From: an uncultured Bacteroides sp.
GTDB lineage: Bacteria; Bacteroidota; Bacteroidia; Bacteroidales; Bacteroidaceae
Direction: 5' to 3'
Assembly: GCF_949298305.1 (NCBI RefSeq)
Contig: NZ_CASFWU010000134.1
Location: 1 to 6,234 of the forward strand
Length of the DNA stretch: 6,234 nucleotides
Within the stretch, counting starts at the first letter, position 1; the number at the start of each line of letters is the position of its first letter. Both the position numbers and the translations under genes were made by a program. This document shows positions 1-5,083 of the stretch, piece after piece. Below the pieces are notes generated by a model. It searched no databases, was not told the origin of the DNA, and saw only the letters and a program-made list of their open reading frames with translations.

Positions 1-117
1 TCGGACAAGTATACCATCCGGTTGCGCAATGTGCCCGATGGGGTCAGCCATGTGCGTTTCAATCCCGAGCAGGTGGATTTTCTCATTGAACAAATCACTC
101 CGGGATATGGCAATTAA
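1..117 (+). CDS. C-terminal end of a probable YbbR-like (CdaR-type) protein, partial
   Basis: The reading frame is open from the first base and ends at TAA 115-117, giving the last 38 residues of a protein whose start lies outside the window. The visible part (SDKYTIRLRNVPDG... to ...FLIEQITPGYGN) is hydrophilic, has alternating beta-strand character and contains no membrane segment. The identification rests mainly on context: in Bacteroides a YbbR-domain protein commonly sits directly upstream of coaE, and the tail looks like the end of a YbbR beta repeat. YbbR/CdaR proteins are membrane-anchored and extracytoplasmic, and in Firmicutes they regulate the diadenylate cyclase CdaA; whether that role holds here cannot be seen. 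The end overlaps the coaE start by 11 bases, so the two are probably translated from one message. The coding call is firm; the family name is moderate. Confidence 0.6.
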   Translation, partial: SDKYTIRLRNVPDGVSHVRFNPEQVDFLIEQITPGYGN

Positions 118-706
118 ATTAGGTATTACAGGCGGTATAGGAAGTGGCAAGAGTGTAGTGGCCAGATTACTGGAGACAATGGGAGTCCCTGTCTACATTT
201 CCGACGTGGAAACGCGTCGGCTGATGCACACCGATGCCGCTATCCGCAGCGGACTGGTGGACTTGCTGGGTAGCGAGGTTTATGTCAGCGGTCGGCTGAA
301 CAAGCCGATGCTGGCGTCCTATCTGTTTGCTTCGCAGGAGCAGGCTGCACGCGTGAATGCTATTGTACATCCCCGTGTGAAGGATGACTTCAGGCGGTGG
401 ACGGAGCAAATGTCTGCGGAACATTCGGTGGTGGGCATGGAGTCGGCTATCCTTTTGGAGGCTGGTTTTCAAGATGAGGTAGACTGTATTATCGCAGTCT
501 CTGCTCCACTTGAAGTCCGTATAAACCGTGCTGTGGAGCGTGACCGCTCTTCGCGCGAACAGATTGAACAACGCATCCGTAGCCAAATGGACGATGAGGA
601 GAAGTCACGCCGGGCTGATGTCGTCATCCTGAACGACGGAGTGGTTCCGCTGATTCCCCAAGTGCAGGATTTGCTGATGCGTCTTCATAGAACAGTCGGT
701 CGATGA
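107..706 (+). CDS. coaE: Dephospho-CoA kinase
   Basis: CoaE catalyses the last step of coenzyme A synthesis, ATP-dependent phosphorylation of the 3'-hydroxyl of dephospho-CoA, in the cytoplasm. The 199-residue product matches the family length of about 200. A P-loop GGIGSGKS lies at residues 9-16, followed by the conserved acidic residue D33 in YISDVETRRL, the HP pair at 88-89 (IVHPRV), the AILLEAGF segment near 114-121 (usually PLLFE-like), and the closing R...S..EQI..RI..Q segment with ADVVILNDG at 170-178. The start at 107 is chosen because MAIKLGITGG brings the P-loop to its usual distance from the N terminus. An in-frame ATG at 29 would add 26 residues that are merely the upstream gene read in another frame. 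The 11-base overlap with the preceding gene implies co-transcription. No terminator is obvious after the stop. Confidence 0.95.
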   Translation: MAIKLGITGGIGSGKSVVARLLETMGVPVYISDVETRRLMHTDAAIRSGLVDLLGSEVYVSGRLNKPMLASYLFASQEQAARVNAIVHPRVKDDFRRWTEQMSAEHSVVGMESAILLEAGFQDEVDCIIAVSAPLEVRINRAVERDRSSREQIEQRIRSQMDDEEKSRRADVVILNDGVVPLIPQVQDLLMRLHRTVGR

Positions 707-752
707 CCCTTTTGTTTTACGTTCTTCTGGCGGCAAAAACAGGCGGGCTTAT

Positions 753-783
753 TTTGTATTCTCTCAGGCTTGCACTATCTTTG
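753..783 (+). promoter_or_regulatory. Bacteroides-type promoter for the DUF5606 gene
   Basis: TTTG at 753-756 (-33 box) and TATCTTTG at 776-783 (-7 box, exact match to TAnnTTTG) are separated by exactly 19 bases, the canonical Bacteroides primary sigma-factor arrangement. Transcription would begin near 790, leaving an AT-rich leader of about 40 bases before the ATG at 830. No clear Shine-Dalgarno sequence is present, as is usual in this group. Confidence 0.8.
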
Positions 784-829
784 CCCCCCGATAAAAACCT
801 ACTATTAACAAATTAAATAGAATACACTT

Positions 830-1261
830 ATGTTGAAGACCATTTTGTCTATCTCGGGCAAGCCGGGATTATATAAACTTGTTTCTCAGGGAAAGAACAT
901 GCTGATTGTAGAGTCGCTCGTGGACAAAAAACGCTTTCCTGCCTACGGAACCGAGAAAATCATCTCCCTGGGTGATATCGCCATGTATACCGATGCCGAG
1001 GATGTGCCCTTGCAGGAAGTGCTTGTTTCCATGAAGAAGAAGGAAGACGGAAAGGCCGTTGCGCTGGACCTCAAGAAAGCCACAGCCGACGAACTGCGTG
1101 CCTATATGGGTGAAGTGCTGCCTGCATTTGACCGCGACCGTGTACATCTTTCAGATATCAAGAAACTTATCACCTGGTACAATCTGTTGGTATCTGCCGG
1201 CATGACCGATTTTGAGGAGCCTGCCAATAAAGAGGCTTCTTCGGAAGACGAAAGCAAGTGA
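830..1261 (+). CDS. DUF5606 family protein
   Basis: This is a 143-residue, probably cytoplasmic protein with no signal peptide or membrane segment. It opens with MLKTILSISGKPGLYKLVSQ and continues with MLIVESLVDKKRFPAYG, which I recognise as the N-terminal module of the DUF5606 family, conserved in Bacteroidetes. Residues about 1-50 look like a small beta domain. Residues about 75-120 look mainly helical (DELRAYMGEVLPAF, DRDRVHLSDIKKLITWYNLLV). The tail from about 128 is acidic and probably disordered. The function is unknown to me. It has its own consensus promoter and is followed by a strong terminator, so it is an independent unit even though it sits next to coaE. Recognition is from memory of the family, not from a search. 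Confidence 0.85.
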   Translation: MLKTILSISGKPGLYKLVSQGKNMLIVESLVDKKRFPAYGTEKIISLGDIAMYTDAEDVPLQEVLVSMKKKEDGKAVALDLKKATADELRAYMGEVLPAFDRDRVHLSDIKKLITWYNLLVSAGMTDFEEPANKEASSEDESK

Positions 1262-1290
1262 CATCCGTCCGCCGGATAGCCCCCTTTGCC

Positions 1291-1354
1291 GGACGGTTAT
1301 GGAATTTTTTGTCGGATAATCCCTCCGCAAGGATTCCATAACCGTCCTTTTTTT
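1291..1354 (+). terminator. Intrinsic terminator after the DUF5606 gene
   Basis: A perfect 15-bp inverted repeat (1291-1305, GGACGGTTATGGAAT, and 1333-1347) is followed directly by seven Ts at 1348-1354. The 27-base loop contains a small inner stem (CGGA 1313-1316 with TCCG 1324-1327). It lies 30 bases after the DUF5606 stop and separates the housekeeping block from the recombinase. Confidence 0.88.
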
Positions 1355-1374
1355 GTTTATGATTAAACTTAACT

Positions 1375-1390
1375 CCACACTTATGTGTGG
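1375..1390. promoter_or_regulatory. Short perfect dyad upstream of the recombinase
   Basis: CCACAC-TTAT-GTGTGG is a perfect 6-bp inverted repeat with a 4-base centre, 35 bases before the recombinase ATG. It could be an operator or a leader hairpin. No consensus Bacteroides promoter was found between the preceding terminator and the recombinase start, so how this element relates to transcription is unclear. The surrounding leader (1391-1420) is strongly A-rich. Confidence 0.35.
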
Positions 1391-1425
1391 TTCGCAAATA
1401 AATATAAACAAAAAAAGAGTGACTT

Positions 1426-2346
1426 ATGAAGAAACCGGAACCGGACTTCCTGGACTATATGTCCACCGTCATTTCCAGCCTGAGGGCATCGGAGCGCATG
1501 GGTACAGCGCATGTGTACCAGAGTACTTTGAACCGTATTAAAGATTTCATCAAGGGGACTTCGCTCTCCTTCGCCGACATTACGCCGCAGTGGCTTATAT
1601 CCTTTCAGGAACATCTGCTGCGCAGTCTGCTCCATTGGAACACAATTTCCACCTACATGCGTGCGATGCGGGCAGTCTATAACAGAGCCGTAGACGCCGG
1701 AATGGCGCCCTACAGGCCGCGCCTCTTCAAGGGCGTCTTTACGGGTACCAAGGTCAGGGTAAAGCGGGCGCTCGACGAGCAGTCCATCAGCCGCATGGGG
1801 CAACCCGTGGAGGGGGAGGTCGAAGCCGGCGTGGACACTGCCCGCCTGATGTTTCTCCTGCTGTTTGTCCTGCGTGGCATCCCCTTTGTAGACATAGCCT
1901 ATATGCGCCGTTGCGACCTTCAGGGCTCGCTCCTGACCTACCGTCGGCGCAAGACGGGCGCCTGGCTCACGGTGCGCGTAGAGCCCGAGGCCATGCAGCT
2001 GATAGAACGGCTGAAGAACCCCGATGCGGACTCGCCCTATCTCTTCCCCTTCATTTCGGGGACGGGGGCCGAAGCCTATCGGCAGTACACCAACGCCCTG
2101 CGCCGTTTCAACTATCAGCTGAAGCGGTTGGAAAAGCTGATGGGAGGAGGGGTCAGACTGAGCACCTACGCTGCCCGTCACAGCTGGGCCACCATTGCCA
2201 ACTTCTGCAACTTCCAGCCCGAACTGATTTGCAACGCAATGGGACACTCGTCGGTAAAGGTGACGGAAACCTACTTCAAACGGTATGCCGATGAGCGGAT
2301 TCACGAGATGAACCGCAGCATCCTTTCCACCGTGTTCAGGAGATAA
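1426..2346 (+). CDS. Tyrosine site-specific recombinase, probable DNA invertase of the adjacent promoter switch
   Basis: This 306-residue tyrosine recombinase cuts and rejoins DNA through a covalent phosphotyrosine link. Residues about 8-95 form the helical SAM-like core-binding domain; residues about 115-300 form the catalytic domain. Visible active-site residues are R150 (LRGIPFVDI), K176 (RRRKTG), R251 in TYAARHSWA, H274 (AMGHSS) and the nucleophile Y283 (TETYFKRY). The position usually held by His in HxxR is Tyr248. The protein lacks the extra N-terminal arm-binding domain of about 100 residues found in many Bacteroides element integrases, which suits a simple invertase of XerC/D size. 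Its stop lies 6 bases before the left inverted repeat, so those repeats are its likely target. The gene follows the terminator at 1291-1354; its promoter was not identified. AAAGAG near 1413-1418 is a weak ribosome site. Family call is very sure; target is inference. Confidence 0.93.
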   Translation: MKKPEPDFLDYMSTVISSLRASERMGTAHVYQSTLNRIKDFIKGTSLSFADITPQWLISFQEHLLRSLLHWNTISTYMRAMRAVYNRAVDAGMAPYRPRLFKGVFTGTKVRVKRALDEQSISRMGQPVEGEVEAGVDTARLMFLLLFVLRGIPFVDIAYMRRCDLQGSLLTYRRRKTGAWLTVRVEPEAMQLIERLKNPDADSPYLFPFISGTGAEAYRQYTNALRRFNYQLKRLEKLMGGGVRLSTYAARHSWATIANFCNFQPELICNAMGHSSVKVTETYFKRYADERIHEMNRSILSTVFRR

Positions 2347-2375
2347 AAAATCCCGTTACTTTGTAGGTAACGGGA
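2345..2375 (-). terminator. Leftward intrinsic terminator formed by the left inverted repeat
   Basis: Read on the minus strand, TCCCGTTAC (2375-2367), a 7-base loop CTACAAA and GTAACGGGA (2359-2351) form a perfect 9-bp stem, directly followed by six Ts (2350-2345). It overlaps the recombinase stop codon. It would stop leftward transcripts leaving the invertible segment before they become antisense to the recombinase. On the plus strand no T run follows the stem. Confidence 0.6.
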
Positions 2376-2377
2376 AA
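2353..2377. repeat. Left inverted repeat of the invertible promoter segment
   Basis: This 25-bp sequence matches the reverse complement of 2696-2720 at 24 of 25 positions; the only difference is C2359 against the complement of T2714. Its core GTTAC-TTTGTAG-GTAAC (2355-2371) has the two 5-bp arms and 7-bp spacer expected of a tyrosine recombinase crossover site. From memory, sites of the form GTTAC-N7-GTAAC have been described for phase-switching recombinases of Bacteroides fragilis. It begins 6 bases after the recombinase stop codon. Confidence 0.85.
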
Positions 2378-2391
2378 TCTGTATAGTGGTG

Positions 2392-2423
2392 CAAATATCA
2401 AGCATTTTTTACTAAAATACAAA
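2392..2423 (-). promoter_or_regulatory. Leftward Bacteroides-type promoter inside the invertible segment
   Basis: On the minus strand, TTTG (2423-2420) is followed after 20 bases by GATATTTG (2399-2392), which fits TTTG-N19-21-TAnnTTTG with one mismatch (G for the first T). Transcription would start near 2385 and head left through the repeat, away from the pilus operon. No comparable promoter facing right was found near the right repeat, so this orientation reads as OFF. Confidence 0.62.
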
Positions 2424-2546
2424 CAAAACTCAATAATTAACACTCACAATTTGATACAAACCTTTGAACCTTAACTGATAGTTTGAGCGCAAACCCCATC
2501 GAAGTAAAACAGTGTCAGAATCTTATGCAAAAGTATAAGATATCCC

Positions 2547-2581
2547 TTTCCTGTATTAATGTTAATTTTTAATACGGGAAG
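2547..2581. repeat. Imperfect dyad in the middle of the invertible segment
   Basis: TTCCTGTATTAA (2548-2559) can pair with TTAATACGGGAA (2569-2580) with a single T-G position, across a 9-base loop. The perfect inner part is GTATTAA/TTAATAC. The right arm ends in ACGGGAA, which resembles the ACGGGAAA of the crossover repeats. It could bind an accessory protein or fold in RNA; its role is unknown. Confidence 0.45.
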
Positions 2582-2695
2582 ATTTTCGTGTCTCTGCCTG
2601 CGGCTTTCCTTTCAGGCGTGAGATTGAGCGTGTTTTGTCTCTTTTTGTTTGTACGAAATACGCCAGAAGCTGTGTACAGACACTGACGAGAGGGC

Positions 2696-2720
2696 TTTCC
2701 CGTTACCTACAAATTAACGG
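2696..2720. repeat. Right inverted repeat of the invertible promoter segment
   Basis: This is the partner of 2353-2377, in opposite orientation, with 24 of 25 bases matching. Its core reads GTTAC-CTACAAA-TTAAC (2702-2718), so the outer arm is TTAAC instead of GTAAC and the site is not a perfect dyad. It ends 31 bases before the ATG of the DUF3575 gene. No T run follows it, so unlike the left site it should not terminate transcription leaving the segment. Confidence 0.85.
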
Positions 2721-2751
2721 AAGTTCTCACTCTATTAATAATTAGCTGAAT

Positions 2752-3903
2752 ATGTGTCGAATACGCTGTTTTAGGATGCTTTTGCTGTCGGCTGTTCTCC
2801 TCTGTCTCGGAGGAAAGGCCCGCGCATTCCATCCATACCGGTATGCCCATCAGCCGGCCGATTCCGTCATTCTGTTTCGCTTCGTGCCCGGCAAACTTAT
2901 GTTCTATTCTCCCTTTGCCGGAAACGAAGATGCCATTGCCGAAGCAGGACGGCTTATAGAGACCCATCGCGAAGATATTGCCGCCGGACGTGCCTGCATC
3001 GTGGTGCGCGGCTTCTGCGGTTCCTATCCCACCGAGGCCGAGAACCTGCGGGCAGCCAAGAACCGGAGCAACCAGGTGAAATCCTATTTCATTACACACT
3101 ACGGCATGAAGGAGGATTGCTACCGCACGCAGAACAGCACCCGGGCCTACCGCGGCAGCAAAGACGTGGTAGCCATTATCGGACTGGAATATGCCCCCGG
3201 ATTCGGACCGGAACCCGCTGTCACGCCTGAACCCGAACCGGCGCCTGCGCCCGAGCCCGTCTGCCAGCAGGCCGACACCGTTGCCGCTCCGCTCGCCGCT
3301 GCAACAGACACCCTGCCCGAACGGCAGACGGCCGTCACCCTTGCCGATGCTCCCGTCACCATCCCCGTGGAACGCCAATGGGTATATACCCCCTGGTACA
3401 TCAAGACCAACCTCGTCTACGACCTGGCACTGATGCCCTCGCTCGAGGTGGAATATCGCATCAACGACCGCTGGTCGGCAGCCGTAGAGGGCAACATGGC
3501 CTGGTGGCACCGCGACAGCAAGCACCGCTACTACCAGCTGGCCACCATCATCCCCGAAGCCCGCTACTGGTTCCGTCCGCAGGGACACCGCCGCGGCCAC
3601 TACGTGGGCCTCTTCGGCGGCGGAGGCTGGTACGACCTGGAGAACGGCGGCCGCGGATACAAGGGCGAGGGCGGCCTCGTGGGCATCAGCTACGGCTACC
3701 AGTTTCCCGTGGGCAGGCACTTTGCCTTCGAGGCTGGCGTGGGCGTGGGCTTCATGACCACCAAGTACGAAGAATACCTGCCCATAGACGGACACTACGT
3801 CTACCAGCAGACCAGCCGCACCAACTTCTTCGGCCCGCTGAAACTGAAATTCGCATTCGTATGGAACATTGGCCGCTGGACGGAGAAAGGAGGCCGGAAA
3901 TGA
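2752..3903 (+). CDS. OmpA-like / DUF3575 outer-membrane protein, first gene of the pilus operon
   Basis: The product has 383 residues. A signal peptide (residues 1-25, hydrophobic MLLLSAVLLCLGG, cleavage after ARA) is followed by an OmpA-like domain at about 38-125, with FRFVPGKLMFYSPF and VVRGFCGSYPTEAENLRAAKNRSNQVKSYF resembling the peptidoglycan-binding fold. A Pro/Glu-rich linker occupies about 150-170 and a DUF3575 region about 210-376 (YTPWYIKTNLVYDLALMPSLEVEYRINDRWSAAVEGN, then aromatic/glycine strands ending FGPLKLKFAFVWNIG), which looks like a small outer-membrane beta-barrel. DUF3575 proteins recur in Bacteroides fimbrial loci; a role in anchoring or assembling the pilus at the envelope is inference. 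The stop overlaps a possible ATG of the next gene (ATGA at 3900-3903). Expression should depend on the upstream invertible promoter. ATG 2776 is an alternative start that would shorten the signal peptide. Confidence 0.9.
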   Translation: MCRIRCFRMLLLSAVLLCLGGKARAFHPYRYAHQPADSVILFRFVPGKLMFYSPFAGNEDAIAEAGRLIETHREDIAAGRACIVVRGFCGSYPTEAENLRAAKNRSNQVKSYFITHYGMKEDCYRTQNSTRAYRGSKDVVAIIGLEYAPGFGPEPAVTPEPEPAPAPEPVCQQADTVAAPLAAATDTLPERQTAVTLADAPVTIPVERQWVYTPWYIKTNLVYDLALMPSLEVEYRINDRWSAAVEGNMAWWHRDSKHRYYQLATIIPEARYWFRPQGHRRGHYVGLFGGGGWYDLENGGRGYKGEGGLVGISYGYQFPVGRHFAFEAGVGVGFMTTKYEEYLPIDGHYVYQQTSRTNFFGPLKLKFAFVWNIGRWTEKGGRK

Positions 3904-3962
3904 GAAAGCTCCTCATAGTCTCCCCCGAAGGGAGAAACAGATACTCGATAAGGTACTCGTAT

Positions 3963-5012
3963 ATGAAAACCATACATCCATTCACTCGCATAGCTTCCCC
4001 CTCGGGGGGGATTGTAGGGGGCTTCCTCCTCCTTCTGCTGCTCCTTACCGGTTGCCGCAAAGACCTCTGCTACAACCACGACGAACACGCCTTCAGTGTC
4101 AAGACCCTGGTGCAGGCCGACTGGGAGCGGGAGTGGGAGCGTACCTACCGCATTGACTGGCCGGACCGCTGGCAGGAAGAGTGGAGCCGCACCTACGAAG
4201 AGTTCCGCCCCGACCAGGGCGGAGGCATCCGCAGCCTGGTCTATGCCGAGGAAGGCGGCGTGTCGCAGGGAAACCTGCCCGCCGAGGGCGGACGCCTTGC
4301 CATGCCCGAAGGCACCCACACGTTGCTCTTCTATAACAACGATACGGAGTACATCGTCTTTGACGACATGACCTCATTGCCATCGGCCACGGCCACCACC
4401 CGTACCCGCACCCGGGCCGGATTTGCCGAACTTCATGCCGGCGAGCGCACCATCACCCCGCCCGACATGCTCTACGGAGCCTTTGTCCGCGAGTTCACCG
4501 CCGAAAAGACCCTTGAGAACGTGGAGCTCCCCATCGAGATGCGCCCCCTCAGCTACAGCTACCTGATACGCTACCGCTTCGCCTCGGGCCAGCAGTATGT
4601 GGCACAGGCGCGCGGAGCCCTGGCCGGAGTGGCCGAGAGGGTCTACATGCGCGACGGACACACGGACGGCACCACCGCCACCCTGCTCTTCGACTGCAAG
4701 GTGGATGAGCTGGGATGCACCGCCCTGCTCCAGTCTTTCGGCGCGCCGGACTACTCCTACACCGACGGCTACACCGCCGACGCCACCACCCACAGCTATA
4801 CCCTCAGCCTGGAGGTACAGCTCCTCAACGGCAAGCTGCTGACCTACACCTTCGACGTCAGCCGCCTGATGCAGGCGCAGCCCCGTGGCGGAGTGATACA
4901 GGTGACGGACATCGTCGTTTCCGACGAGGACGGTCTCGAAGGCTCCGGAGGCTTCGAGGTGGACGTGGACGACTGGGGCGACCAGATAGACATCCCGCTG
5001 CCGCTGGAGTAG
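3963..5012 (+). CDS. DUF5119 (Mfa2-like) lipoprotein, pilus accessory or anchor protein
   Basis: This is a 349-residue predicted lipoprotein. A hydrophobic stretch (FLLLLLLLTG) ends in the lipobox LLTGC with Cys31 as the lipidated residue. The sequence after it, CRKDLCYNHDEH, and the acidic C-terminal segment FEVDVDDWGDQIDIPLPLE are typical of DUF5119 proteins, which lie in Mfa/Fim-type pilus loci and are related to the anchor or tip proteins (Mfa2/FimB type). Residues 54-80 hold two imperfect Trp/Arg/Glu-rich units (WEREWERTYR, WQEEWSRTYE) that I do not recall from this family. The start at 3963 is chosen because it gives a normal lipoprotein signal. An in-frame ATG at 3900, overlapping the previous stop as ATGA, would add 21 residues before it and cannot be excluded. 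The gene is GC-rich (62% in 4681-4740). It should be co-transcribed with its neighbours. Confidence 0.87.
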   Translation: MKTIHPFTRIASPSGGIVGGFLLLLLLLTGCRKDLCYNHDEHAFSVKTLVQADWEREWERTYRIDWPDRWQEEWSRTYEEFRPDQGGGIRSLVYAEEGGVSQGNLPAEGGRLAMPEGTHTLLFYNNDTEYIVFDDMTSLPSATATTRTRTRAGFAELHAGERTITPPDMLYGAFVREFTAEKTLENVELPIEMRPLSYSYLIRYRFASGQQYVAQARGALAGVAERVYMRDGHTDGTTATLLFDCKVDELGCTALLQSFGAPDYSYTDGYTADATTHSYTLSLEVQLLNGKLLTYTFDVSRLMQAQPRGGVIQVTDIVVSDEDGLEGSGGFEVDVDDWGDQIDIPLPLE

Positions 5013-5083
5013 GGGGGAGAAGAAGAAGAACCAAGAGATTGTGCAAAATGATTATGATACAATTTATTGTTTAACTAAATTTT

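Larger units (their letters stand above)
2353..2720. other. Predicted invertible promoter segment (phase switch)
   Basis: Two near-identical inverted repeats enclose 318 bp without a gene, lying between a tyrosine recombinase and a pilus operon. The segment carries a promoter close to the left repeat, facing outward (left). Inversion would map coordinate x to 5073 minus x, placing the -7 box at about 2674-2681, facing right, with transcription starting near 2688 and a leader of about 64 bases before the ATG at 2752. The segment is AT-rich compared with the flanking genes and also contains a central dyad at 2547-2581. This layout matches the known invertible promoters of Bacteroides surface-structure loci. 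No coding frame worth calling lies within it. Confidence 0.82.

Noticed and set aside
29..106. In-frame upstream ATG that would lengthen CoaE by 26 residues
   Set aside because: The extra residues are the tail of the preceding gene read in another frame, and the family P-loop begins within about 10 residues of the start, matching ATG 107.
1291..1347. Perfect 15-bp inverted repeat considered as a second recombinase site or attachment site
   Set aside because: It lacks the GTTAC-N7-GTAAC core and is followed by seven Ts, so it is better explained as a terminator.
1356..1425. Promoter for the recombinase
   Set aside because: No TTTG-N19-21-TAnnTTTG pair was found; TATGTGTG at 1382-1389 is a poor match with the wrong spacing.
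1381..2304. Long open frame of about 307 codons on the minus strand opposite the recombinase
   Set aside because: The plus-strand frame has all recombinase catalytic motifs; the minus-strand product has no recognisable domain and is a shadow of GC-rich codons.
2528..2535. Minus-strand TACTTTTG, an exact TAnnTTTG match, as a second leftward promoter
   Set aside because: No TTTG lies 19-21 bases upstream of it, so support is too weak to call.
2707..3795. Long open frame of about 362 codons on the minus strand opposite the DUF3575 gene
   Set aside because: The plus strand encodes a clear signal peptide, OmpA-like and DUF3575 sequence. The minus-strand product is low-complexity and begins upstream in that gene with no promoter support.
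3378..3899. Open frame continuing upstream of the DUF5119 start through the DUF3575 gene
   Set aside because: It overlaps DUF3575 coding sequence in another frame, is Arg/Pro-rich, and would bury the lipoprotein signal.
5059..5070. ACAAT-TT-ATTGT dyad ahead of the fimbrillin gene as a regulatory site
   Set aside because: It is short and lies in very AT-rich DNA where such dyads arise by chance; no promoter boxes were seen nearby.
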